Positions 45,528-53,891 of a stretch of 64,000 nt of DNA are shown in pieces (within the stretch, counting starts at the first letter, position 1; the number at the start of each line of letters is the position of its first letter). Below the pieces are notes generated by a model. It saw nothing but the letters and a program-made list of their open reading frames with translations, was not told the origin of the DNA and searched no databases. Origin of the DNA: Bacteroidia bacterium (GTDB lineage Bacteria; Bacteroidota; Bacteroidia; B-17B0; Aurantibacillaceae). The translations under genes and the position numbers were made by a program. The stretch covers positions 229,664 to 293,663 of the forward strand of contig JAEUTO010000013.1 of the NCBI GenBank assembly GCA_016787785.1, in the 5' to 3' direction.

Positions 45528-46568
45528 CTATTTTTTAACACTTCCGGGTGGTGTAAAATAGTTTGGTGTGATCAATAATTTACCAAAAACAAAGTATTGA
45601 ATTAACGCCCATTCTTTATCGTTTGCAAAACGCAGGTATAACCTGTCGGGATCGTTTTGATAGGTAACCCCGTGTTCGGGAGTTATCATGGCGTTTGGCT
45701 GTTTATGATAGAATTTATATTCGTTGGTTTTAAAATCGGTTGTGGTAATACTGATCACACAAAATGGTTTATTTGCAGAAAGGGAATCGGTCAGTTTTTT
45801 ATTCATTCCTGTAATAAGCGCCTCGTATGAAATATTTTGATAGTAAGCCAGATATTGTTTCATTCTTGCTTCATCAAAAGCAATTTCGCTATTGTTAGCG
45901 TCTTTAAGCGAAAATGATGTAGTGCTATTAAGCTCAATTGTAAAAGATGAATCTGGCATATTAAAGTGTTGCACCTTGATCTGTTTTAATTGTGGCGGAA
46001 TGTAATTTAAAACGATCCTGTCACGCCACTCGTTTTCTTTTGCAATAAAACGCGGTTGCAAATAGCCTTTAAATCCCGGAATAAAACAAACAAATGGATC
46101 GGGATAATTTTTTCCTGAACCGGGATCAGTTAAAAGCATGTACGATCCTTCTGAGTCGGGCGTTTCGTGGCCGATGTAATATTGCCTAACTAATTCGTTA
46201 CCGGTGTATATCTCTATCTTCAATGCGGTAGAAGCCATAAATTTTAAAACGCCTTCCTTAGCAGCTTTTTCAACTGGCATTTTTACCTCAACTTGTTTTA
46301 TCGCTTCCATTAAATTAATAATAGCATCGCTCCGGCAATTGTATTTATCATTTACGATCCAGCCCTTAGCTGTTCTGGTGATTATAGATTTATCGCCTTC
46401 TTTATCTGCAATAAAAATTTTAGTGATGGCGGCAGTATCTTTGAATTTAAAATTTCTGGCATCTTCATCAACCGTTGTTGAATTATGTTTTGATTTGTAG
46501 ATGAAAATAGAAACAACAGAAAGAATCAGTAAAATTGTAATAATAACAATTGAAGACTTTTTTTTCAT
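45528..46568 (-). CDS. DUF4340-like protein with one N-terminal membrane segment
   Basis: A 346-residue protein: MKKKSSIVIITILLILSVVSIFIY is a membrane anchor, and the rest is probably periplasmic. The repeated pattern I-T-K-I-x-I followed by a basic strand and G-W-x-V-N is DUF4340-like (ITKIFIADKEGDKSIITRTAKGW is a typical unit). Function unknown. It follows the PorP/SprF gene by 24 bases and precedes dnaN by 72 bases, so it may belong to the T9SS-related unit. Confidence 0.65.
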   Translation of the reverse strand: MKKKSSIVIITILLILSVVSIFIYKSKHNSTTVDEDARNFKFKDTAAITKIFIADKEGDKSIITRTAKGWIVNDKYNCRSDAIINLMEAIKQVEVKMPVEKAAKEGVLKFMASTALKIEIYTGNELVRQYYIGHETPDSEGSYMLLTDPGSGKNYPDPFVCFIPGFKGYLQPRFIAKENEWRDRIVLNYIPPQLKQIKVQHFNMPDSSFTIELNSTTSFSLKDANNSEIAFDEARMKQYLAYYQNISYEALITGMNKKLTDSLSANKPFCVISITTTDFKTNEYKFYHKQPNAMITPEHGVTYQNDPDRLYLRFANDKEWALIQYFVFGKLLITPNYFTPPGSVKK

Positions 46569-46592
46569 TTCAAATATTAAGGAAGGTCTGTT

Positions 46593-47636
46593 CTATTTAA
46601 ATTCGCTACGCGATTCAAATAAAGAACTTGCTAAATTATTAAAGCGGAAACCAACTTCAAAACCACCGGCATACTTAGTTGCAGCACGATATCCTGAAAC
46701 ATTTACATCATAGGAAGTAAAGAAAGCAATGTCGCCAATTTCATAGATCAATGAAGGAATGAAAGAATCTTTTGAACGATAAAACAATCCAATGCCAATT
46801 CCATTCTCGGTTCTTTGTCCGGTTACTTTTGTTCCTGATTTTACGCGGTATTTTACATACGACCCAACAATAAATTGCCATGCTTGTCCTTGGCGACTAT
46901 ATAAAAATGTTGGTGTACAAGAGAATTTAGTGTCTTCGAAATCAAAGTGAGTAATGATCTGACCAGTTAATTTAACAGGAATGCGGTACACAGAACCAGG
47001 GCCAAAATCCTGAACAGGCTTATTTAAATGGAAAGCCCCAACCGCAATTTTAATTGATGAGGCATCGTCATGATCCTGATCGATCTTCACGCTGGTATAT
47101 TCCCAGGCTGCTCCTGCAGCTATGTCAGTAGTTGTAAACTGTCTGTATACTACTGTTTCGCCACTTACCAGTGTATTGTCGATCGTATTACCGTCAAACT
47201 GAGAACTGTATGTAAGTTTGCTGTAATTAGCATTGTTTGCAGAAACGCCGCCGGCAATACCAACACTAAACGCACTTTTTTTGCCGGTTTTAATAATGCC
47301 GCTCACATTTAATAACGCATTTGTTTTTTGCAAGTTTGCAGAACCGGCTTTATCATTAAAAACGGTCAAACCCATTCCTAAAAAAGCTTTACGCCTTCTT
47401 GATTTAAATAAACCTCCATCAACAGATATTGCAATGGTTTGAAAAGCCTTGTTCATAGCCGCCCACTGACTACGGTAGCTGGCAATTGCTCTAAAATAAC
47501 CATTAAAAAAACCGGTGTTGGCAGGGCTATTAAATAAAGGCGCTTCGTTAACATTAGAAAAGTGTATATCCTGTGCTTTTAAATTCACATTACAAACAAC
47601 CATTAATAAGCTAAAAATAAATATTATTTTTTTCAT
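46593..47636 (-). CDS. PorP/SprF family type IX secretion membrane protein
   Basis: A 347-residue outer-membrane barrel with a signal peptide (ending NLKAQ). The family start is clear: DIHFSNVNEAPLFNSPANTG, then FRAIASYRSQWAAM and GMGLTVFNDKAG. PorP/SprF proteins help export and attach T9SS cargo with type B sorting domains and are usually encoded next to it. Here the type B cargo gene lies 18 bases upstream, which makes a cargo-partner pair very likely. Confidence 0.93.
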   Translation of the reverse strand: MKKIIFIFSLLMVVCNVNLKAQDIHFSNVNEAPLFNSPANTGFFNGYFRAIASYRSQWAAMNKAFQTIAISVDGGLFKSRRRKAFLGMGLTVFNDKAGSANLQKTNALLNVSGIIKTGKKSAFSVGIAGGVSANNANYSKLTYSSQFDGNTIDNTLVSGETVVYRQFTTTDIAAGAAWEYTSVKIDQDHDDASSIKIAVGAFHLNKPVQDFGPGSVYRIPVKLTGQIITHFDFEDTKFSCTPTFLYSRQGQAWQFIVGSYVKYRVKSGTKVTGQRTENGIGIGLFYRSKDSFIPSLIYEIGDIAFFTSYDVNVSGYRAATKYAGGFEVGFRFNNLASSLFESRSEFK

Positions 47637-47654
47637 AGAATTTTATACTAGGTG

Positions 47655-50384
47655 CTACCTCACTAATGTAACGTTACCTTTTAAAATTTTAGGTTCGTTA
47701 AATATATTTTTATATGTTATTAAATATGCGTAAACACCTGTAATAGCCTGTTGTCCACTATAGTAGCCATCCCATCCAACTGTAGGGTCGGTGCTACGGA
47801 ATACTTCCTGACCCCATCTGTTCCATATGCGGAAATCAAAATCTTTTGTAAATAAGGCGCTTCCAACAGGGCTAAACATATCATTATTTCCATCACCGTT
47901 AGGAGAGAATCCTGTTGGCATAATAACGTCATTCTTTTTATCGGTGAATACAGCAATAACTTCATCAGGCTGATTAAATGCAATAGAAATAGAATCCATA
48001 CTTAAGGGTCTTGAGTTTAAAGGAGTGTGGTTCTTAAATTCCCAATGATGGAAAACAAAAGTAGTATCAATTGGAATTCCTTTAAAAGACATTAAAGCAG
48101 TTGCATAATAATTTCCACTCCATTTATAATTGGCGAGCGGAAGCGTATTAAGTATAACATTACCTGAACCCGCGGGTTCAACATCTACAGTAATTGCATA
48201 AGGACCCGTCATCCCATAACAGCCAACAGTGTTAAACGAATACCTGTAAAGATCACACCTTTTATAAATATTCCTTCTAAGCTCTGCTGTTAAAGTATCC
48301 CAAAGATCGATCGTAGAATTAAAAGCGCCGGCTTGCGGTGTTGACGCAGGATCTTCATGATACTTCATTTCCTTTAAGTATAAATTTTTTACGTAATCAA
48401 AATGCGCTAAAATGTTTTCGCATTTTAAAGGCCCGTTTAAAAGATCCTGATACCTATTCTTATAATCTAATTGGAAAGAAGAGTTTCCTGTATTTGCATT
48501 CATTAATGCTCTCAACATCATGCCATGGCCATTACCACCACCCGGACTTACAGCATAAGTTGCATTATGCACTGCGCAAGGCGATGTCATAAAACTAGTG
48601 TTAACATAAGTGTTTGTTGCTACTGATGTAAAGTTAAATATCGCCGGCATGTTCCACATGTAATAATGAAATTTATTTCCTGGTTTAGTTGGCTGTCCAC
48701 CCCTAGCGTAAGCAATATTATAATTCCACAAGTCGCTATTCATAGCGTAACTGTTAAGCACCATATAATCTATAAAACTTGCTTTATCCAAACGATTCAT
48801 CGCTGTGGCATAGCGCGAAGCGTTATTCATTGGTTGAGTAGTTATCCAATCATAAACACTTGTCTTGAAGTTATTTGAGAATGTTTTTACAGAACCATCA
48901 ATGTTGTGATAAAAAAGCATATCTAATGAATCGGGCGATTGATGGTTGTAATATTTTTCATATTCAACATCATAACACTCCCTTAGATCGTAAACTCCTT
49001 GATATCTGCCATTTTTAAAGACCACAACCGGCTTTATGTGTAACGGACTAACATTTAAATTATTTTTTGCGGCAAGTGATTGGTAGAATACATCTCTTAT
49101 ACCGGTACCAAATGCAATACCTGCATTGGTTGGCGATGGAACAGATGAAAAACTTTCAATGTCGCCAGCCTTCAAATGCAAAGTATAAAATGATCGCCGA
49201 GGTGTAGTACCTAAACCTGCAACGTTAAATATGTCCCCTTCAAAATTACAGCCAAAACCGCGTCGGTCATCTATGGTAACAAAAAAACCTTTTTGCGCAG
49301 TTAACCAACCCTCATTAGGCGGCCTGTTTATTTGAGCATATCCTTCAGAAACCTGGGCTTTTTTATCGTAATATTCAACGTGTATGACCGGTCCGGGATT
49401 TATGCCTCCGGAGTTGAGCCAGTTGGTATCTGCCTTGTCAACCGACAAAGAAACGACTCCAAATTCGGAACTAAAAGTATTATGCTCCTGATCCTGGAAA
49501 TAAGTATTGGTCTCGCAAAAACTTGGTAGATAATCTGCCGTGCACGTGGTAATAGGGGTTAATGTTGTTGGAAAGGTAACAGCCCTTACAACAGCGGTAT
49601 TTACAATAATAATTGGGGTTAAAAACGAATACAACGCATCAGTCATGGTTGGTACGCTTCCATCCAAAGTGTAGTGCACCTCAAAACAACTGCCCGCAGA
49701 ATCGGCTGCGCCACCCAGAAATATATCAACCTGATTTATGGGAGATGAGGGAGGGTAGAACCCACCCGCGCAAACAGTACTTCCCAAGGGCGTAGTAGCG
49801 GGTGTAAATGTTGGTGTTGGGCAATAATCCTTATAGTAACTGCCCGGTAGCTGCGGGTTTGCTAAAGTAAAAGAATTAGAAGTATATAATCGCCAAGCGC
49901 CTATCCCAATGTTTGCATAATCTATACGCCCCCTGGTATGATTGGCCATGGTTCTTTGAACGAACACAGAATCCCTTACAACACCCTGTGAAGTTGATAA
50001 AATCAACCATTGATTTTTACACTGATCTAAAGTAAAATTAGCATGGTAGTTATTGTTCACAGTAACATTCTTGCCACTTAACCAAACCGCTTTGTGAGCT
50101 CCAACAGCCATTGTAAACGTTGAAGGAAAGGCCCATTTTTTTAAATTGTATCTATCATTACTCAACCAATAACCGGCTAATGTTACACTCGCAGAAAATA
50201 CATTTTTTAACTCAACCCAATCACTTTGGTTTCCAAAATTATCAATAACACCAGAGAAATTGGTAGCGGAATATTCGTTTAAAACAATGCCTACGCTTGA
50301 TGTAACCACTTGGGCCTTAAGCCTGTTTAAGCCATTTAATAACAGTAATAAACTAAAAACTAAAATAAGTTTTCTTTTTAACAT
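47655..50384 (-). CDS. T9SS type B cargo: lamin-tail, chitobiase-C-like and CotH-kinase domains
   Basis: A 909-residue exported protein. After the signal peptide: a lamin-tail-like Ig domain at about 30-165 (VLNEYSATN, SDWVELKN, AGYWLSND), a CHB_HEX-like segment near 230-270 (EVHYTLDGSVPT), and a CotH kinase-like region at about 310-690 (GVYDLRECYDVEYEKYY, SFIDYMVLNSYAMNSDLWNYN). The C-terminus is a gliding-motility-type (type B) sorting domain (IMPTGFSPNGDGNND, FRIWNRWGQEVF, WDGYYSGQ, GVYAYLITY, GNVTLVR). CotH kinases phosphorylate proteins in spores; such an activity for the bacterial secreted forms is unproven. It is partnered with the PorP/SprF gene downstream. Confidence 0.88.
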   Translation of the reverse strand: MLKRKLILVFSLLLLLNGLNRLKAQVVTSSVGIVLNEYSATNFSGVIDNFGNQSDWVELKNVFSASVTLAGYWLSNDRYNLKKWAFPSTFTMAVGAHKAVWLSGKNVTVNNNYHANFTLDQCKNQWLILSTSQGVVRDSVFVQRTMANHTRGRIDYANIGIGAWRLYTSNSFTLANPQLPGSYYKDYCPTPTFTPATTPLGSTVCAGGFYPPSSPINQVDIFLGGAADSAGSCFEVHYTLDGSVPTMTDALYSFLTPIIIVNTAVVRAVTFPTTLTPITTCTADYLPSFCETNTYFQDQEHNTFSSEFGVVSLSVDKADTNWLNSGGINPGPVIHVEYYDKKAQVSEGYAQINRPPNEGWLTAQKGFFVTIDDRRGFGCNFEGDIFNVAGLGTTPRRSFYTLHLKAGDIESFSSVPSPTNAGIAFGTGIRDVFYQSLAAKNNLNVSPLHIKPVVVFKNGRYQGVYDLRECYDVEYEKYYNHQSPDSLDMLFYHNIDGSVKTFSNNFKTSVYDWITTQPMNNASRYATAMNRLDKASFIDYMVLNSYAMNSDLWNYNIAYARGGQPTKPGNKFHYYMWNMPAIFNFTSVATNTYVNTSFMTSPCAVHNATYAVSPGGGNGHGMMLRALMNANTGNSSFQLDYKNRYQDLLNGPLKCENILAHFDYVKNLYLKEMKYHEDPASTPQAGAFNSTIDLWDTLTAELRRNIYKRCDLYRYSFNTVGCYGMTGPYAITVDVEPAGSGNVILNTLPLANYKWSGNYYATALMSFKGIPIDTTFVFHHWEFKNHTPLNSRPLSMDSISIAFNQPDEVIAVFTDKKNDVIMPTGFSPNGDGNNDMFSPVGSALFTKDFDFRIWNRWGQEVFRSTDPTVGWDGYYSGQQAITGVYAYLITYKNIFNEPKILKGNVTLVR

Positions 50385-50514
50385 AATAAATTAACGTTTT
50401 AGTTCAAAAATAAGTAATTCCAAATATACACATTAGTACGTAAAAACTAAAAAAAACGTTGGGTAGGCAGTCATAATTATTAAATTGTTGTTGTTAATTA
50501 CCAAATCAAAAGGC

Positions 50515-50522
50515 TAACTTTG
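50515..50522 (+). promoter_or_regulatory. -7 box of the PurF gene
   Basis: TAACTTTG, exact consensus, 10 bases before the ATG; TTG repeats (50485-50493) lie at about the -33 position with a 21-base spacer. Confidence 0.65.
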
Positions 50523-50532
50523 CAGTTCTGAT

Positions 50533-52434
50533 ATGAGCGATATAATACATCACGAATGCGGCGTTGCACTTATTAGGTTGCTAAAGCCGCTTGAATACTA
50601 CAAAACCAAGTACGGTTCGGCAAGATATGGTTTGCATAAACTCTACCAGGTGATGGAAAAAATGATCAATCGCGGGCAGGACGGGGCCGGCATTGCTACC
50701 ATAAAATTTGATGCTAAACCGGGCACTACATACCTCGATCGCTTAAGATCAATAGAACCTAAGGCTACACAGGATATTTTTGGGCAAATAAATAATTTAT
50801 TTGTTAACGCAAACATCAATCATCCCGAAGAATACAAAAGCGCCAACTGGCAAAAAGAGAACATTCCGTTTTTGGGCGAATTAATGCTGGGCCACCTGCG
50901 CTACGGCACTTTTGGCAAGAATAGTGTACACAGTTGCCACCCATTTAAACGCCAGAATAACTGGATGAGCCGCAACCTCGTTGTTGCCGGAAATTTTAAT
51001 TTGACCAATGTAGATGAATTATTTACGCATTTGGTAGAACTCGGCCAGCACCCTGTAGAGAAGGCCGACACGGTTACCGTAATGGAAAAAATTGGTCACT
51101 TTTTAGATAAAGATAACGACCGTTTATTTAAAAAATTCAAAGAACAAAATGATAAGAATTTCGAGATAAGTAAGCTGATACAGGCCAATATCGACGTTGC
51201 CGGCATCTTACGCGAGAGCAGCAAACGTTGGGATGGTGGTTATGTTATGTGTGGTATGATCGGTCATGGTGATGCTTTTGTATTACGCGACCCAAACGGC
51301 ATCAGACCGGGTTATTTTTATCAAGATGATGAAGTGATTGTTGTTGCAAGCGAAAGACCGGTTATACAAACTGTTTTTAATGTGCCTTTTGAAAATGTAA
51401 AAGAAATTAAACCTGGTCACGCTATTATCATAAAAAAAGACGGAACTCTTACCGAAGAAGAAATAATTGAGCCTCAAAAAAAATTATCCTGTTCGTTTGA
51501 ACGCATTTATTTTAGCCGCGGTAACGATGCTGATATTTATAAAGAGCGAAATCAATTAGGAAGAAATTTAACCCAGAGTGTTTTAAAGTCGGTAAACTAC
51601 GATCTTGAAAATACTGTTTTCAGTTACATTCCAAATACCGCCGAAGTGGCATTTGGCGGGCTAATTGAAGGTTTGGATGATCACACAAATACCTGGAAAG
51701 CAGAAGAGATCTTAAAACTAAATGGGGATTTAAATGGACCAGAATTAAAAAAAATATTAGCAACGCATCCGCGCATTCACAAAGTAGTTTTAAAAGATGC
51801 CAAGCAACGCACATTTATTACTGCCGATGAAGGCCGCGACAGTCTTGTAAATTTGGTGTACGATATTACTTATGGCACTGTAAAAAAAGGTGTAGATAGT
51901 TTGGTTATTTTGGATGACAGTATTGTTAGAGGTACTACTTTAAAACAAAGTATCTTAAGTATTTTGGATCGTTTAGGGCCTAAAAAAATAATCGTTGTTA
52001 GCTCTGCCCCACAAATACGATATCCTGATTGTTATGGTATTGACATGGCGGTAATGAGCAAATTTGTTGCCTTTGAAGCGGCAATTGCATTATTAAAACA
52101 GCAAGGCAAAGACGCATTTATTAAGGATCTTTATGAGCGTACCAAAAAAGAAGTAGAAAAACCAAAAGAAGAGCAAGTAAATTTGGTGAAAGAAGTTTAC
52201 GCAAATTTTTCTGCAGAACAGATCTCGGATAAAATTGCAGAATTAATAAAACCTAAAAATCTTAAAGCCGAATTAGTTCTTATTTATCAAAAACTGGATG
52301 GCTTGCATAGCGCTTGTCCTGATAATTTGGGTGATTGGTACTTTAGCGGCAACTACCCTACTCCGGGTGGAAATAAAGTAAGTAATCAGGCCTTTGTAAA
52401 TTATATGGAAGGTAAGAATGTGAGAGCTTATTAG
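50533..52434 (+). CDS. purF: Amidophosphoribosyltransferase, long Bacteroidota form
   Basis: First committed step of purine synthesis: glutamine plus PRPP gives phosphoribosylamine. At 633 residues it is longer than the usual 470-510. The N-terminal glutamine amidotransferase should start at Cys9 after removal of an 8-residue leader (HHECGVALIRLL); GHLRYGTFG and RDPNGIRPGYF are family motifs. The phosphoribosyltransferase half has VDSLVILDDSIVRGTT near 456-470 (PRPP loop). The extra length lies in insertions within both halves and a C-terminal extension. It could also be a paralogue with changed substrate; purC lies 6 kb away in the same window. Confidence 0.88.
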   Translation: MSDIIHHECGVALIRLLKPLEYYKTKYGSARYGLHKLYQVMEKMINRGQDGAGIATIKFDAKPGTTYLDRLRSIEPKATQDIFGQINNLFVNANINHPEEYKSANWQKENIPFLGELMLGHLRYGTFGKNSVHSCHPFKRQNNWMSRNLVVAGNFNLTNVDELFTHLVELGQHPVEKADTVTVMEKIGHFLDKDNDRLFKKFKEQNDKNFEISKLIQANIDVAGILRESSKRWDGGYVMCGMIGHGDAFVLRDPNGIRPGYFYQDDEVIVVASERPVIQTVFNVPFENVKEIKPGHAIIIKKDGTLTEEEIIEPQKKLSCSFERIYFSRGNDADIYKERNQLGRNLTQSVLKSVNYDLENTVFSYIPNTAEVAFGGLIEGLDDHTNTWKAEEILKLNGDLNGPELKKILATHPRIHKVVLKDAKQRTFITADEGRDSLVNLVYDITYGTVKKGVDSLVILDDSIVRGTTLKQSILSILDRLGPKKIIVVSSAPQIRYPDCYGIDMAVMSKFVAFEAAIALLKQQGKDAFIKDLYERTKKEVEKPKEEQVNLVKEVYANFSAEQISDKIAELIKPKNLKAELVLIYQKLDGLHSACPDNLGDWYFSGNYPTPGGNKVSNQAFVNYMEGKNVRAY

Positions 52435-52454
52435 AATGTAAAATGTAATATGGC

Positions 52455-52486
52455 AAATGGAAAAAGGGTTACTACATTTTCCATTT
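52455..52486. terminator. Hairpin between the convergent PurF and lipoprotein genes
   Basis: Perfect 10-base stem AAATGGAAAA / TTTTCCATTT with a 12-base loop. AT-rich and without a long T-run, so a weak terminator at best. Confidence 0.4.
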
Positions 52487-52511
52487 TACCTCTTCCATTT
52501 TATATTAAAAA

Positions 52512-52844
52512 TCAGTCTTCAAGTACGCTTATCCTGTTCAATCCGTCTATTTGAATAGTACGTTTTCCTGTGCCTCTTTTAGGAACAGAAAGAGTTGATG
52601 TATATTCTTTTTTGGTTTTGGTGATAATACGTATCGACTGATCGCCTGAATCTATTTTTTTATACTCAGTTGTTGTTTGTCGCTCTATTTTGACAAAAAT
52701 TACCGGCTCTTTGCCAACAATTACTGTATCTAAAAGTTCTGTATTGTAATTGGTTACCCTTACCTCGTAACCCTTTCCACAAGAGGAAAAGAATAGGCCT
52801 GTGCAGATCAAAACAGCTTTAAAAAGAATTTTAATTTTTTCCAT
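52512..52844 (-). CDS. Small lipoprotein of unknown function
   Basis: A 110-residue protein with a lipoprotein signal: hydrophobic stretch ending LFFSSC with Cys22. The mature part is strand-rich and lysine/threonine-rich (EVRVTNYNTELLDTVIVG, TTTEYKKIDSGD). I recognise no family. It lies 17 bases after smpB on the same strand and may be cotranscribed. Confidence 0.7.
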   Translation of the reverse strand: MEKIKILFKAVLICTGLFFSSCGKGYEVRVTNYNTELLDTVIVGKEPVIFVKIERQTTTEYKKIDSGDQSIRIITKTKKEYTSTLSVPKRGTGKRTIQIDGLNRISVLED

Positions 52845-52861
52845 TTTTCAAAATTTAATAA

Positions 52862-53314
52862 TTAAAACTTACGATTCATTTCTCTTTCAATATCACGCTT
52901 TTTAATATCATCGCGCTTGTCAAAAACTTTTTTCCCCTTGGCTAAAGCAATTTCCATTTTTGCAAAACCTTTGTCGTTAATGAACAAACGTGTTGGTATA
53001 ACCGTTAGCCCCTGGTCTTTTACTTTTCTTAATAGTTTGTTTAATTCCTGCCTGCTTAAAAGTAATTTCCGTTCCCGCAAAGCCTCATGTTGATAAAAAG
53101 AGGCATCGGTGTATTCGGAAATATGGAGATTTTTCACGAATAATTCATCGTTCCTAAAATAACAATAACTGTCTGAAAGTCCCGCCTTTCCCTCACGGAT
53201 AGACTTTATCTCTGTTCCTTTCAGTACCAGCCCTGCAACTAAAGTATCTAAAAACTGATAATCAAATTTAGCCCTTCGGTTCTCAATGTTGATGGTATTG
53301 CTTAATTTAGCCAC
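52862..53314 (-). CDS. smpB: SsrA-binding protein SmpB
   Basis: Binds tmRNA and brings it to stalled ribosomes. The 150-residue protein has IENRRAKFDYQFLDTLVAG and GTEIKSIREGKAGLSDSYC, which are SmpB signatures, and the lysine/arginine-rich tail KRDDIKKRDIEREMNRKF that enters the decoding site. Start is GTG; an ATG 2 bases upstream is out of frame. A TAACTTTG box lies 4 bases before the start, so its mRNA may be leaderless. Confidence 0.96.
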   Translation of the reverse strand: MAKLSNTINIENRRAKFDYQFLDTLVAGLVLKGTEIKSIREGKAGLSDSYCYFRNDELFVKNLHISEYTDASFYQHEALRERKLLLSRQELNKLLRKVKDQGLTVIPTRLFINDKGFAKMEIALAKGKKVFDKRDDIKKRDIEREMNRKF

Positions 53315-53318
53315 ATAA

Positions 53319-53326
53319 CAAAGTTA
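53319..53326 (-). promoter_or_regulatory. TAACTTTG box 4 bases before the smpB start codon
   Basis: Exact TAnnTTTG on the minus strand, then TTAT and the GTG start. No TTTG at the -33 position. Confidence 0.5.
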
Positions 53327-53335
53327 CAATTAAAA

Positions 53336-53836
53336 ATGCAAGATTCAGCCATTTTATTAAAAGCAGTTCAGGTAAACGAAATTGAAAAAGTTGCAGACCT
53401 GGCTAAAATAATTTGGGCAAAACATTACCCGTCTATTATCGGGCAAGAGCAGGTTGATTATATGTTAGGGAACATGTACAATACCGAAAGTCTTTTAAAA
53501 CAGGTAAACGAAAAAAAGCAACTATTCTATTTTATAACTGTAAATAATGATAACATTGGCTTTTTGTCTATAACGCCTGAAGGTAAAGATCATTGGATGC
53601 TAAACAAATTTTACGTTTTAGAAGAGAAAGCAGGCAGAGGTGTTGGTACAACTATACTAGAGGAACTAAAAAAACTCATTCAACCAAAAAAAATAAGTTT
53701 AACGGTTAACCGTAAAAATTATAAATCCATTAACTTTTATTTTAAGAACGGCTTTAAAATTGAATCAACTGCAGTTTTTGATATTGGTAATGATTTTGTG
53801 ATGGATGATTTTGTGATGGCGTGGAACTCAAGCTAG
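53336..53836 (+). CDS. GNAT-family N-acetyltransferase
   Basis: A 166-residue acetyltransferase. The acetyl-CoA-binding motif is KFYVLEEKAGRGVGTTILEEL (Q/R-x-x-G-x-G/A form: AGRGVGT), followed by the C-terminal strand VNRKNYKSINFYFKNGFK, which is typical of GNAT proteins that modify small molecules or protein N-termini. Substrate unknown. It is divergent from smpB, with only 21 bases between start codons. Confidence 0.85.
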   Translation: MQDSAILLKAVQVNEIEKVADLAKIIWAKHYPSIIGQEQVDYMLGNMYNTESLLKQVNEKKQLFYFITVNNDNIGFLSITPEGKDHWMLNKFYVLEEKAGRGVGTTILEELKKLIQPKKISLTVNRKNYKSINFYFKNGFKIESTAVFDIGNDFVMDDFVMAWNSS

Positions 53837-53891
53837 TCGTTAGTCGCCAGACTTTAGTCATCAGTGAAAACTAGAAACCCGAAACAATAAA

